The position numbers and the translations under genes are program-made. 64,000 nucleotides of DNA, from positions 310,001 to 374,000 of the forward strand of contig NZ_JBNWEO010000015.1 of NCBI RefSeq assembly GCF_050496765.1. The letters run 5' to 3'. The DNA is from JAEVLT01 sp050496765. GTDB taxonomy: Bacteria; Bacillota; Bacilli; Bacillales; Cytobacillaceae. This document shows positions 42,980 through 51,917 of the stretch, piece after piece. Below the pieces are notes generated by a model. That model did not search any database and was not told the DNA's origin. It saw nothing but the letters and a program-made list of their open reading frames with translations. The first letter of the stretch is position 1; the number at the start of each line of letters is the position of its first letter.

Positions 42980-43759
42980 ATGAAACGCATATTTTCTGTT
43001 ATTCTCGTAATCGCAGCAGTAATTTCGCTGATAACTGGCTGCTCTTCTAATGCACCTGCAAAGGACAAAACACTGGTGATTGGAATAGACGATAAATTCG
43101 CGCCAATGGGTTTCCGTGATAAAAACAATACTATTGTCGGTTTTGACATTGATTATGCAAAAGCAGCAGCAAAAAAAATGGGAGAAAAAGTGAAATTCCT
43201 GCCAATCGACTGGAGCACAAAAGAATCAGAATTGGCAAGCGGGCGGATTGATCTCATTTGGAATGGCTATACAATCACAGATGAGCGCAAAAAGAAAGTT
43301 CTCTTTACAAAGCCGTATTTAAAAAACGCTCAAGTAGTCGTAACCCTTGCTAAGTCTAACATGGCTAAATTGGATGATTTAACAGGTAAAGTGGTCGGTC
43401 TTCAATCCCTTTCTTCCGCTGCTGACGCTTTAAATGCCAATCCAATCAAATCAAAGATTAAGAAAGTAACGGAGTATTCCGATAACGTAACGGCACTGAA
43501 TGACTTAAAAACAGGCCGAATTGACGCGGTTGTAATTGATGAAGTAGTAATCAAGTATTATATGGCAAAAGAAAAGAACACCTTTAAATTGTTAAACGAA
43601 TCGCTTGCTCCAGAAGAATACGGTGTTGGCGTGAAAAAAGGCAATGAAGAACTGTTAAACAAACTTCAAAAGGCACTTGATGAACTGAACAAAGATGGTA
43701 CAGCTGCTAAAATCTCTGAAAAATGGTTTGGAGAAAATAAGGTTTTAAACGAAAACTAG
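42980..43759 (+). CDS. Amino-acid ABC transporter substrate-binding lipoprotein
   Basis: Periplasm-facing lipoprotein of 259 residues. A signal peptide ending LITGC puts the lipid Cys at residue 21. The rest is a type II binding fold (SBP_bac_3): LVIGIDDKFAPMGFRDKNN, VGFDIDYAKAAAKKMG, IDLIWNGYTITDERKKKV, GLQSLSSAADAL and YMAKEKNTFKL. Family members bind cystine, arginine or glutamine-type polar amino acids; substrate unknown. It precedes a permease and ATPase, with a hairpin between. Confidence 0.9.
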   Translation: MKRIFSVILVIAAVISLITGCSSNAPAKDKTLVIGIDDKFAPMGFRDKNNTIVGFDIDYAKAAAKKMGEKVKFLPIDWSTKESELASGRIDLIWNGYTITDERKKKVLFTKPYLKNAQVVVTLAKSNMAKLDDLTGKVVGLQSLSSAADALNANPIKSKIKKVTEYSDNVTALNDLKTGRIDAVVIDEVVIKYYMAKEKNTFKLLNESLAPEEYGVGVKKGNEELLNKLQKALDELNKDGTAAKISEKWFGENKVLNEN

Positions 43760-43799
43760 CCAATCGGCGAGTCCATGAGGATGGATCATAAAATCGACA

Positions 43800-43836
43800 A
43801 AAACAGGATTTCCGCTTTTGGAAAGCCTGTTTTGTT
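43800..43836 (+). terminator. Intercistronic hairpin after substrate-binding protein gene
   Basis: AAAACAGGATTTCC and GGAAAGCCTGTTTT pair over 14 bp (one mismatch) around CGCTTTT. It probably attenuates the permease and ATPase relative to the binding protein. Confidence 0.65.
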
Positions 43837-43853
43837 TGTGGAGGAATGAACAG

Positions 43854-44513
43854 ATGTCTTTAGAATATTTCAATACCATTATTAAACCAATGCTTGAGGG
43901 AGCGCAAAATACGATCCTTATGTTTTTGATAGCGATTGTCCTGTCCATTCCGCTTGGTTTTATGCTCACGCTGGCAATTAGAAGCCGATTTAAAACACTA
44001 TCACGAATAACTCAAGCCTATATTTACGTCATGCGTGGCACTCCGTTATTGCTGCAGTTGCTCTTTATCTGCTTCGGCCTCCCGCTTATCCCCGGTATTG
44101 GCCAGTACTTAGTACTCGACCGGTTTGTTGCCGCCGGGATCGGCTTTGTTCTGAATTATGCTGCTTATTTTGCGGAAATTTTCCGCGGCGGGCTTTTGGC
44201 GATTGACAAGGGTCAATACGAAGCTTCGCAGGTGCTTGGATTAACAAAGTGGCAAACGACAAGAAAGATCATTTTACCGCAAATGTTTCGTATCGCCCTT
44301 CCAGCCGTTGCAAATGAATCTGTAACGTTGGTCAAAGATACGGCATTGCTCTATGCAGTGGCTGTACCTGAATTGTTGCACTATGCCGAAACTGCGGTTA
44401 ATCGTGATTTTACCATTATGCCTTTCTTCTATGCCGGAGTTATTTACTTAATTATTACATTTATATTGAGTATGTTCTTTAAATGGCTTGAACAACGGTA
44501 TCAATTCGAATAG
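43854..44513 (+). CDS. Amino-acid ABC transporter permease
   Basis: A 219-residue polar amino acid permease (HisM/GlnP type) with about 5 helices. The conserved EAA loop is EASQVLGLTKWQTTRKIILPQMFRIALPAVANE (shown in parts) and RGTPLLLQLL near 60. ATG 43854 follows GGAGGAATGAACAG; the upstream in-frame ATG has no such site. Partner of the adjacent binding protein and ATPase. Confidence 0.9.
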   Translation: MSLEYFNTIIKPMLEGAQNTILMFLIAIVLSIPLGFMLTLAIRSRFKTLSRITQAYIYVMRGTPLLLQLLFICFGLPLIPGIGQYLVLDRFVAAGIGFVLNYAAYFAEIFRGGLLAIDKGQYEASQVLGLTKWQTTRKIILPQMFRIALPAVANESVTLVKDTALLYAVAVPELLHYAETAVNRDFTIMPFFYAGVIYLIITFILSMFFKWLEQRYQFE

Positions 44514-44521
44514 GGAGAGTG

Positions 44522-45274
44522 ATGAAAATGGCAATGATCGAAGTTTCCAGCTTGAAAAAATCATTTGGAAAACTGGAAGTGTTAAAAGATATTTCATTTA
44601 AAGTAAACAAAAATGATGTTGTTGCGGTTATCGGACCATCTGGATCAGGAAAAAGCACGATGCTGCGCGGTCTTATTCATCTTGAAGAAATAAATGGCGG
44701 TACCATCCGTGTGGAGGGCGACTATCTCGTTAAGGAAGGAATTTATTCAAAACCACAGGAGATCAAAAAGGTGACGTCAAAAATGGGGATGGTATTCCAG
44801 CATTTCAACCTGTTTCCACATTTAACGGTTAAAGAAAATCTGGAAATTGCACCAAAACTGGCGAAGAATGAATCAACGGAGACGATCGAGAAGCGAAGCA
44901 GGGAACTATTGAAAAAAATCGGGATGGCTGATAAGGATACAGCCTATCCGGCAAAACTTTCAGGCGGACAAAAGCAGCGGGTGGCCATTGCTAGAGCGTT
45001 AATGATGAACCCGGAAATCCTATTGTTTGATGAGCCAACATCTGCGCTTGACCCGGAATTAACTGGTGAAGTATTGGAAGTCATGAAAGAACTAGCAAAA
45101 GAGCAGATGACAATGATTGTAGTTACCCATGAAATGGGTTTTGCCAAAGAAGTTGCCAACAAAGCCATTTTTATGGACAACGGTGAGATTATCGAATCAG
45201 CCCCCCCGTCCGAGTTGTTTACAAATCCAAAATTCGAGCGGACAAAAGCCTTCCTGCATCGAAGTTTAAAATAA
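44522..45274 (+). CDS. Amino-acid ABC transporter ATP-binding protein
   Basis: About 250 residues with GPSGSGKSTML (Walker A), LSGGQKQRVAIARALMMNPEILLFDEPTSALDPE (in parts; signature and Walker B) and VTHEMGF (H-loop). N-terminal frame MKMAMIEVSSLKKSFG; ATG 44522 or ATG 44528 could be the start, with GGGAGAG upstream. Polar amino-acid family; substrate unknown. Confidence 0.9.
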   Translation: MKMAMIEVSSLKKSFGKLEVLKDISFKVNKNDVVAVIGPSGSGKSTMLRGLIHLEEINGGTIRVEGDYLVKEGIYSKPQEIKKVTSKMGMVFQHFNLFPHLTVKENLEIAPKLAKNESTETIEKRSRELLKKIGMADKDTAYPAKLSGGQKQRVAIARALMMNPEILLFDEPTSALDPELTGEVLEVMKELAKEQMTMIVVTHEMGFAKEVANKAIFMDNGEIIESAPPSELFTNPKFERTKAFLHRSLK

Positions 45275-45276
45275 AT

Positions 45277-45298
45277 AGAGCCCAAGCGGTTCTTTTTT
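45277..45298 (+). terminator. Weak terminator after ABC operon
   Basis: AGAGCC and GGTTCT pair (G-T included) followed by a T7 run. Confidence 0.45.
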
Positions 45299-45391
45299 AT
45301 ATGGTATACGTGGAAAGTCCATGCCGACCTCGCGTTTCATCAGCAAAGTTTGGTATAATGCTAGTAAAATTCAAACTGAAGGAGGAAAAGT

Positions 45392-45907
45392 ATGTCGTTT
45401 GAAAATGTGACAAGGTATTTTCAGCAATGGAATCGAGAGGCTGACATCATGGAGTTTGAAACATCCAGTGCAACAGTTGGAGAGGCTGCTGAAACGATTG
45501 GTGTCATTCCAGCTCGAATTGCCAAGACGTTATCTTTTAGCGGAACTGAAGGGCAAGCAATTTTAGTGGTTGCGGCAGGTGATACCAAAATTGACAACAA
45601 GAAATTTCGACATTTTTTTGGTTTTAAAGCCCGGATGCTGGCATCGGATGAAGTGTTACTGCAAACAGGGCACCAAATTGGGGGTGTTTGCCCATTTGGC
45701 TTAGCAAGGGAACTGGATGTCTATTTGGATATTTCACTAAAACGGTTTGAAACAGTATTTCCGGCCTGTGGCAGTTCAAATTCTGCGATTGAATTAACAA
45801 TTTCAGAGCTTTTTCAATTTTCACAGGCAAAAGAATGGATAGATGTATGCAAAGGCTGGGAAGAGACAGGCATACAAAAAGAGCAGGCGCTTCACTCTTA
45901 CGAGTAA
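45392..45907 (+). CDS. YbaK/ProX-type aminoacyl-tRNA deacylase
   Basis: Trans-editing enzyme of 171 residues that hydrolyses mischarged tRNA (Cys- or Ala-tRNA(Pro) in related proteins). N-terminal FETSSATVGEAAETIGV, AKTLSFSG with the likely catalytic Lys, LVVAAGDTKIDNKKFRHFF, and the C-terminal GGVCPFGL segment are typical. ATG 45392 follows CTGAAGGAGGAAAAGT. The C-terminal sequence runs into the terminator. Confidence 0.88.
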   Translation: MSFENVTRYFQQWNREADIMEFETSSATVGEAAETIGVIPARIAKTLSFSGTEGQAILVVAAGDTKIDNKKFRHFFGFKARMLASDEVLLQTGHQIGGVCPFGLARELDVYLDISLKRFETVFPACGSSNSAIELTISELFQFSQAKEWIDVCKGWEETGIQKEQALHSYE

Positions 45908-45918
45908 ACGCCTTTTTT
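45884..45918. terminator. Terminator overlapping end of YbaK gene
   Basis: AGGCG and CGCCT bracket ACTC/GAGT in an interrupted stem followed by a T7 run; the start of the stem lies in the last codons of the YbaK gene and a reverse-strand gene ends at 45917. Confidence 0.6.
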
Positions 45919-46480
45919 AGACAAAATTTTTATTTGCTGAATTTCCGCCTAATGCATGCTTTTCGCGATTTTTTTTCATTCTTTTTGCTTTTTCTTTTTC
46001 ATAAAAATAATGAACAATAAAGTAGGATATGAAACCGAGGATGGTGCCGAGAATGCTCATGCCAATTAACACATTTATGCTGCCGTGCAAAAGACTGCTA
46101 AGACTGCTTAAATCACCCTGAAGTAATTTTTGAAACGAGAAGGATGCTCCTTGACTATTAATTTTCACATTTACAGGATAAATTGCTTTGCCGATTGCTT
46201 TGGCTATCGGTAAAAGGATCACAGGAAGAAAGGTAAGTTTGCCAATAACGTTGCCAATGATTGCAGCAGGCAGTGAACCCTTTGCAAGCCGAACAAGTGG
46301 AATAAAGATAATATAGACTAGCGATGCTGTCGAAATCACCAGCATCTCCAGCCCAAATCCCAAAGCAAAACCGAGTGACACTTTTTTTGCTCCTCCGGGT
46401 GAACGAAGCAGTTTAATAAAATTTAATTTAAATGCTCTGCCAATCCGTTGCAAAAAATTGTGTTTTTTTCTTTTTTTCAT
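45917..46480 (-). CDS. DUF2062 membrane protein
   Basis: 187 residues. N-terminal basic stretch (KRKKHNFLQRIGRAFK), then KKVSLGFALGFGLEMLVISTASLVYIIFIPL and GNVIGKLTFLPVILLPIAKAIG, typical DUF2062 hydrophobic segments, and a last helix MSILGTILGFISYFIVHYFY with a basic tail. ATG 46480 is chosen after GAGGGGAATTGCAG. Function unknown. The 322-bp gap to the acetoacetyl-CoA synthetase holds the divergent promoters; no other gene is apparent there. Confidence 0.8.
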   Translation of the reverse strand: MKKRKKHNFLQRIGRAFKLNFIKLLRSPGGAKKVSLGFALGFGLEMLVISTASLVYIIFIPLVRLAKGSLPAAIIGNVIGKLTFLPVILLPIAKAIGKAIYPVNVKINSQGASFSFQKLLQGDLSSLSSLLHGSINVLIGMSILGTILGFISYFIVHYFYEKEKAKRMKKNREKHALGGNSANKNFV

Positions 46481-46802
46481 CTGCAATTCCCCTCTTGAAT
46501 GCGTTTTTCATCTATAACAATACCACTCCATTTCAGTTGTCCTCTTCTAAAATAACGGGAGTGTTGAACGATTCAGTTTATATTTTCATTATAACGAATG
46601 TTTCATGTTTCTACATTCTTATTGTTCCCTCTTATAGTTTTATTTTATAACGATGTTGCTTTTGTTTCATTAATAATTGATTGGAAAAATAAAAAATATT
46701 GATGAGGATTCCCACATTTTCTATAAAAAAAGGAAATTGCGAATTACAACGTGTATATGATGATAATAGATGCTTTTAAATGAAAGTGGAAGGGGGATGG
46801 AT

Positions 46803-48806
46803 ATGACCGCGGAAAGGATGGAAGGAAGATTATTATGGCAACCATCAAAAGAAATCCGGAAAAATGCCAATATGACAAAGTTTATGACATGGTTGAGGGA
46901 GATGCGCGGGCTTCATTTTGACACTTATGAAAAATTATGGGAATGGTCCGTTTCCGATATAGAAGGATTTTGGTCGGCAGTCTGGAGTTTTTTTGAAATA
47001 ACGTCACATACACCTTATGAGGCAGTGCTTAGTGGACGAAAAATGCCGGGAGCACATTGGTTTGAAGGTGCTTCAGTAAATTATGCCGAGCATATTTTTC
47101 GATCTGAACGAACAGGACAACCGGCAGTGATTTATCAGTCGGAAATCCGCCCACAAGGCAAACTGGATTGGAGTGAACTGAAGAAAAACACCGCTGCCAT
47201 TGCTCAATATTTTGTATCAGCGGGTGTAAAGCGTGGCGACCGAATCGCTGCATATGCGTCGAATATTCATGAAACCTTAACGGCCTTTTTGGCATGTGCA
47301 AGTATTGGGGCCGTTTGGTCAAGTTGTGCACCTGAATTCGGCTTGATGAGTGTGATCGATCGATTCAAGCAAATTGAACCGAAAATTTTGATTGTCGTTG
47401 ACGGCTATCGCTACGGAGGAAAAGACTTTGATAGGGTTGAAATAGTAAAAAAGATTCAAGCCGAGCTTTCAACTTTGGAAGGAACCATTGTTATACCTTA
47501 TCTCCATGAGCAGCCTTTATTAGACGGGCTTGCAAAAACGGTACTGTGGAGTGAACTAATTGAAAGACACAGAGGTGCTTCCCTTGCTTTTGAGCCCGTA
47601 CCCTTTGAACATCCACTTTGGATATTGTACTCATCAGGAACAACCGGAAAGCCAAAACCGATTGTTCAAAGTCATGGGGGTATTTTGCTTGAACAATTAA
47701 AATTGGGAGCCTTGCAAAATGATTTAAAGGAAGACGACCGCTTTTTCTGGTATACCACTACCGGATGGATGATGTGGAATGTTGTTGTAAGCGCTTTACT
47801 TTCTGGTTCAACGGTTTTGCTGTATGATGGAAATCCGAGTTATCCAAATGAAGAAACGTTGTGGAAATTTGCTGAAGCTACAAAAATGACGGTGTTTGGA
47901 ACAAGTGCAAGCTATATAACGGCCTGTATGAAATCTAGTGTGAATCCAAAAGAGAAATATAATCTTTCCCATTTAAGAAGCCTTGGTTCAACGGGTTCGC
48001 CGCTTCCTGTCAGCGGTTTTGAGTGGGTGTATGATCACGTGAAAGACGATATTTGGCTTTTTTCGACAAGCGGTGGAACCGATCTTTGTACAGCTTTTGT
48101 AGGGGGATCACCCCTGCTGCCTGTTTATGCCGGTGAATTGCAGGCAAGAGCGCTTGGTGCAGCGGTAAAAGCATTTTCCGAGGATGGTATCGAACAAATA
48201 GACGAGATTGGAGAGCTCGTGATCACTGAGCCAATGCCCTCCATGCCCATATATTTTTGGAATGATGAGAACAACGAGCGTTACAAAGCAAGTTATTTTG
48301 ATGTTTATCCTGGTATTTGGCGTCATGGAGACTTTATAAAAATCACATCGAGAGGAAGCGCCATTATTTATGGCAGGTCGGATGCCACGATCAACCGCGG
48401 TGGGATCCGCATGGGTACGAGCGAAATTTACAGTTCCCTTGAAAACATCCCCGAAGTGCTCGACAGCCTTGTTGTTGAGATCCCAATTTCAAGTGGCCAA
48501 TCGTACATGCCGCTATTTATTGTTTTAAAAGAGGGTGCCGAGCTCACGGAAGATGTGAAAAAAAGAGTGAATGGAGCCATTCGCCAAAGTGCATCGCCAC
48601 GCTATGTTCCAAATGATATTTTTCGAGTACACGAGCTTCCGAAAACATTAAGCGGTAAAAAGCTAGAAGTCCCCATCAAAAAAATTTTAATGGGCACTGC
48701 TATCGAGCAAGCGGTTAATCTTGGTTCATTGGCAAATCCGGATGCCTTAAGCTACTTTGGTGAGTTTAAGGAAACACTAAGGAAAAATACTGAAAAAAAT
48801 GGATGA
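46803..48806 (+). CDS. Acetoacetate-CoA ligase (acetoacetyl-CoA synthetase)
   Basis: Adenylate-forming enzyme, 667 residues, activating acetoacetate with ATP and CoA. Motifs: PGAHWFEGASVNYAEHIF (ACS N-terminal domain), WILYSSGTTGKPKPIVQSHGG (A3-type motif), GTSASYI, WRHGDFIKI, GRSDATINRGGIRMGTSEI, and KTLSGKKLEVPIKKIL with the catalytic Lys. The start is ATG 46803, six nt after AAGGGGG. It allows use of ketone-body or PHB-derived acetoacetate. Closely related long acyl-CoA ligases are possible but the pattern fits acetoacetate best. Confidence 0.88.
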   Translation: MTAERMEGRLLWQPSKEIRKNANMTKFMTWLREMRGLHFDTYEKLWEWSVSDIEGFWSAVWSFFEITSHTPYEAVLSGRKMPGAHWFEGASVNYAEHIFRSERTGQPAVIYQSEIRPQGKLDWSELKKNTAAIAQYFVSAGVKRGDRIAAYASNIHETLTAFLACASIGAVWSSCAPEFGLMSVIDRFKQIEPKILIVVDGYRYGGKDFDRVEIVKKIQAELSTLEGTIVIPYLHEQPLLDGLAKTVLWSELIERHRGASLAFEPVPFEHPLWILYSSGTTGKPKPIVQSHGGILLEQLKLGALQNDLKEDDRFFWYTTTGWMMWNVVVSALLSGSTVLLYDGNPSYPNEETLWKFAEATKMTVFGTSASYITACMKSSVNPKEKYNLSHLRSLGSTGSPLPVSGFEWVYDHVKDDIWLFSTSGGTDLCTAFVGGSPLLPVYAGELQARALGAAVKAFSEDGIEQIDEIGELVITEPMPSMPIYFWNDENNERYKASYFDVYPGIWRHGDFIKITSRGSAIIYGRSDATINRGGIRMGTSEIYSSLENIPEVLDSLVVEIPISSGQSYMPLFIVLKEGAELTEDVKKRVNGAIRQSASPRYVPNDIFRVHELPKTLSGKKLEVPIKKILMGTAIEQAVNLGSLANPDALSYFGEFKETLRKNTEKNG

Positions 48807-48894
48807 ATTGGACATTGATTTTAAATGAAAACTTAGTGAACAGCCCGATCCAAAACCATTAATGCAAATTTTTGAAAATTTCTATTGCTTTTTA

Positions 48895-48925
48895 TTGACA
48901 ATCTATTTCATGGTGCTAGTATAAA
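48895..48925 (+). promoter_or_regulatory. Promoter of the thiamine operon
   Basis: Perfect TTGACA at 48895-48900; TAGTAT is 16 bp downstream, with TATAAA overlapping its end. Confidence 0.7.
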
Positions 48926-48959
48926 AGAAGAAGGAAAACAACTGAATACATGAACGGAA

Positions 48960-49051
48960 CCGCTAGGGGTGCCCTTTTAAAGGGCTGAGATTGAAGTGCA
49001 ACTTCGGGACTCTAAGAACCTGACCTGGATCATACCAGCGTAGGGAAGTGG
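48960..49051 (+). promoter_or_regulatory. TPP riboswitch (THI element)
   Basis: All THI-box elements are present: CTAGGGGTGCCC, GGGCTGAGA, ACCTGACCTGGAT, CATACCAGCGTAGGGAAGTGG. P1 pairs CCGCT (48960-48964) with AGTGG (49047-49051). GGGAAGTGG can instead pair with CCACTTCTC in the downstream terminator arm, so TPP binding frees the terminator and switches the operon off. Confidence 0.97.
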
Positions 49052-49087
49052 GAAACAGGATTTTTTGGACGCTGCTAGAATCCATCT

Positions 49088-49122
49088 AACCACTTCTCCT
49101 GCATGGGAGAAGTGGTTTTTTG
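49088..49122 (+). terminator. TPP riboswitch terminator
   Basis: AACCACTTCTCC and GGAGAAGTGGTT form a 12-bp perfect stem with a T-run, located between the aptamer and tenI. Confidence 0.9.
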
Positions 49123-49178
49123 CTTTTTTAATCCTATTGTTATGATTTGTCAGCGAGTTTAAAAAGAGGTGATAATGA

Positions 49179-49817
49179 ATTAAACATTGTGCAAAAGAAC
49201 TTCATGTTGTGTCAAACGGGAAAATGCCGATCCCTCAGCTTGTCGAAATACTGGCGGATATTCACCCGTATGTTGCGAAATTTCATTTGCGTGAAAAACA
49301 AAAATCGGCTCGGGATTTATATCAAACAATGAACCTATTGACGAAATCCAATGTCCCCGTATCGAAAATCGTCCTAAACGACCGGGTGGATGTTGCGTTA
49401 GTGACAGGCGCAGCCGGTGTTCAATTAGCTTGGCATAGTTTGGATGTGTCAGTTGTTAAGGCCAATTTTCCTCGTTTGACGGTTGGTTGTTCCATTCACT
49501 CTATTGAAGAAGGAATAAAAGCGGAACAATCGAATGCTGATTATTTACTTTATGGACATATTTTTCCAAGCGGTTCCAAGCCGGGCCTAAAGCCAAAAGG
49601 GTTGGAGGAGTTAAAAAAAATAACTGGATTTCTGTCGGTCCCCGTCATTGCAATTGGCGGTATCCTTCCTGAAAATGCAAAGCAAGTTTTACAAGTGGGG
49701 GCAAAAGGCATTGCGGTTATGTCAGGGATTTTCGATGCACATGACCCTGTATCGGCTGTTAAAGCCTACAAAAATGAAATTGAAAATGGAGATGTAGAAA
49801 GTGGGAAAGGTTTTTGA
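49179..49817 (+). CDS. tenI: Thiazole tautomerase TenI, probable AUU start
   Basis: Aromatises the thiazole phosphate carboxylate tautomer in thiamine synthesis. The body includes KFHLREKQKSARDLYQ, GAAGVQLAWHSL, VGCSIHSIEEG, LLYGHIFPSGSKPGLK, IAIGGI and VMSGIF, as in TenI/ThiE-type barrels. The frame is homologous to TenI from AAAGAACTTCATGTTGTG (KELHVV, the first strand), upstream of GTG 49209. The only start with a ribosome site is ATT 49179, six nt after AGAGGTGA; the nearby ATG 49175 is followed at once by TAA in another frame. GTG 49209 lacks a ribosome site and would delete the first strand. Overlaps thiO by 17 bp. Confidence 0.8.
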   Translation: MKHCAKELHVVSNGKMPIPQLVEILADIHPYVAKFHLREKQKSARDLYQTMNLLTKSNVPVSKIVLNDRVDVALVTGAAGVQLAWHSLDVSVVKANFPRLTVGCSIHSIEEGIKAEQSNADYLLYGHIFPSGSKPGLKPKGLEELKKITGFLSVPVIAIGGILPENAKQVLQVGAKGIAVMSGIFDAHDPVSAVKAYKNEIENGDVESGKGF

Positions 49818-50931
49818 CGTAGCGATTGTTGGTGGGGGTGTAATCGGCTCTTCAATCGCCTATCAACTTGCAAAATCAGGGAAAAAAGTTGTGATTCTTG
49901 AAAAATCTTCATTAGCCTGCCAGGCTTCAAGTGCAGCCGCCGGCATGCTCGCTGCTCAAGCAGAAATTGAGCAAGACGGGCCGTTTTTTCAACTTGCTTT
50001 GAAAAGTCAGTCCATGTTTCCGCTCATTGCCAGCGAATTATTGGAGTATACGGGAATTGATATTGAGTTTGTCAATAAAGGGATGCTAAAAATTGCTGAA
50101 ACTGAAGAAATGGCCGCTGCGTTAAAGAAGCAAGTTGCATTTCAACGAAGCTGGGATTCTAGCATTCAGTGGCTTGATTCAAAAGAATTGCAGCATATGG
50201 AGTCAAATTTAGCCCCAACGATCGTTGGTGCTATGTATCTTCCAAATGATGGTCATGTTCAGCCTGCAAAGTTATCGCTTGCTTTTGCAAAAGCAGCAGC
50301 CCATTTTGGTGCGGAAATCCGTGAAAATACTGAAGTAGTTTCCTTCGTTTATGAGAATGGCCGCATTGCAGGCGTTAAAACTTCCGAAGAAGAAATTCAT
50401 TGTGAGCAGGTTGTTGTTGCTTCAGGCGCTTGGGCGGCCAAAATTTTGCGAGAGACTGGAATGGATCTTACAATTTATCCTGTAAAAGGTGAATGTTTTT
50501 CAGTAAAGCCTGAAAAGCCGTTGATCAATACCACTATTTTTTCCGACAAACGCTGTTATTTTGTTCCTAAAAGAAATGGCGAAGTTTACATTGGTGCCAC
50601 AGTGGTTGAAAATACATTTGAAAACAATGTCACTGCCGGCGGAATTGCAACATTAATCGAAAGAGCGATGAAGATTGTCCCGCAAATAACCAATGCAAAA
50701 TGGGAGCGGGTGTGGTCGGGTATCAGGCCGCAGACCGGTGATGGGATTCCATACATAGGTGAACATCCTGTTTGGAGTGGCTTATTTGTTGCCGCCGGAC
50801 ATTTCCGCAATGGAATTTTATTAAGTCCGCTGACAGGAATAGTAGTCGCCCAGCTACTAAATGGCAGTTTGCAAGATAACCAGTTTCTTACTGCTTTTCG
50901 TTTGGATCGCAAAAGGGAAATGGTTTACTAG
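49801..50931 (+). CDS. thiO: Glycine oxidase ThiO
   Basis: FAD-dependent oxidase producing the glycine imine needed for the thiazole ring. 376 residues: VAIVGGGVIGSSIAYQLAKSGKKVVILEK (ADP-binding fold; seen as GGGVIGSSIAYQLAKSGK), ASSAAAGMLAAQAE, the central IYPVKGECFSVKPEKP, VYIGATVVENTF and SGIRPQTGDGIPYIG. GTG 49801 follows GGAGATGTAGAAA. It overlaps tenI and lies 13 bp before thiS. Confidence 0.93.
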   Translation: MGKVFDVAIVGGGVIGSSIAYQLAKSGKKVVILEKSSLACQASSAAAGMLAAQAEIEQDGPFFQLALKSQSMFPLIASELLEYTGIDIEFVNKGMLKIAETEEMAAALKKQVAFQRSWDSSIQWLDSKELQHMESNLAPTIVGAMYLPNDGHVQPAKLSLAFAKAAAHFGAEIRENTEVVSFVYENGRIAGVKTSEEEIHCEQVVVASGAWAAKILRETGMDLTIYPVKGECFSVKPEKPLINTTIFSDKRCYFVPKRNGEVYIGATVVENTFENNVTAGGIATLIERAMKIVPQITNAKWERVWSGIRPQTGDGIPYIGEHPVWSGLFVAAGHFRNGILLSPLTGIVVAQLLNGSLQDNQFLTAFRLDRKREMVY

Positions 50932-50944
50932 GAGGGGTGAAAGA

Positions 50945-51148
50945 TTGGAAGTTACATTGAACGGGGAACAGGTATATTTGCCTAAGCAAATTATGTTTGT
51001 GACAGACTTGCTCGAATTCTATAATGTCCAAAACAAAGTTGTTGTCGTCGAGGTCAATGGAACGATTTTAAATAAGGATGAGCATCAAGAAACCCGACTA
51101 TCCGATCGGGATAAAATTGAAATTGTTCATTTTGTTGGAGGCGGTTAA
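50945..51148 (+). CDS. thiS: Sulfur carrier protein ThiS
   Basis: Ubiquitin-like carrier of 67 residues ending in HFVGGG; the terminal Gly-Gly is adenylated by ThiF and thiocarboxylated to donate sulfur to thiazole. TTG 50945 follows GGAGGGGTGAAAGA. The GGAGGCGG that encodes its last residues also serves as the ribosome site of thiG, one base downstream. Confidence 0.93.
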   Translation: MEVTLNGEQVYLPKQIMFVTDLLEFYNVQNKVVVVEVNGTILNKDEHQETRLSDRDKIEIVHFVGGG

Positions 51149-51149
51149 T

Positions 51150-51917
51150 ATGTTAAAAATTGGTTCGTTATCCTTTCAATCAAGATTATTGCTTGGAACA
51201 GGAAAGTATCCAAATTTTGCTATTCAAAAGCAGGCAATAGAAGAATCTGAAGCAGAGATTTTGACATTTGCGGTGCGGAGAATGAATATTTTCGAGGCAA
51301 GCCAGCCGAATTTTTTAGAAAAGCTTGACACGAATCAATACACGTTATTGCCAAATACAGCAGGGGCAAAAACAGCAGAAGAAGCAGTTCGCATCGCCAA
51401 GCTTGCCAAAGCAACAGGTCTTTGCGATATGATTAAGGTGGAAGTAATCGGCTGTGATAAAACGTTGCTGCCGGATCCAATTGAGACGTTAAAAGCAACA
51501 GAAGAATTGTTAAAAGAAGGTTTTAACGTTCTTCCTTATACTTCTGACGATGTTGTTCTTGCCCGTAAGCTGCAGGACCTTGGCTGTCATGCGATCATGC
51601 CGGGTGCATCGCCAATCGGTTCCGGACAAGGAATTATTAACCCGGTCAACTTAAGCTTTATTATTGAACAAGCAACAGTTCCAGTTATCGTTGACGCGGG
51701 AATTGGCTCTCCTGCCGATGCCGCGCTTGCAATGGAACTAGGTGCGGATGGCGTCTTGCTAAATACAGCAGTTTCTGCAGCAAAAGACCCTGTTAAAATG
51801 GCAAAAGCTATGAAGTTGGCGATTGAGGCAGGACGACTTGGTTTTGAGGCAGGAAGAATTCCGAAAAAAAGATATGCTGCAGCGAGTAGTCCGCTTGAAG
51901 GAATGAGCATCGGGTGA
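51150..51917 (+). CDS. thiG: Thiazole synthase ThiG
   Basis: Forms the thiazole ring from dehydroglycine, DXP and ThiS-thiocarboxylate. 255 residues: SRLLLGTGKYPNF, LTFAVRRMNIFE, TLLPNTAGAKTAEEAVRIA, DMIKVEVIG with the Schiff-base Lys, PIGSGQGIINP, PVIVDAGIGSPADA, MELGADGVLLNTAVS. ATG 51150 is one nt after thiS. The stop overlaps thiF as TGATG. Confidence 0.96.
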   Translation: MLKIGSLSFQSRLLLGTGKYPNFAIQKQAIEESEAEILTFAVRRMNIFEASQPNFLEKLDTNQYTLLPNTAGAKTAEEAVRIAKLAKATGLCDMIKVEVIGCDKTLLPDPIETLKATEELLKEGFNVLPYTSDDVVLARKLQDLGCHAIMPGASPIGSGQGIINPVNLSFIIEQATVPVIVDAGIGSPADAALAMELGADGVLLNTAVSAAKDPVKMAKAMKLAIEAGRLGFEAGRIPKKRYAAASSPLEGMSIG

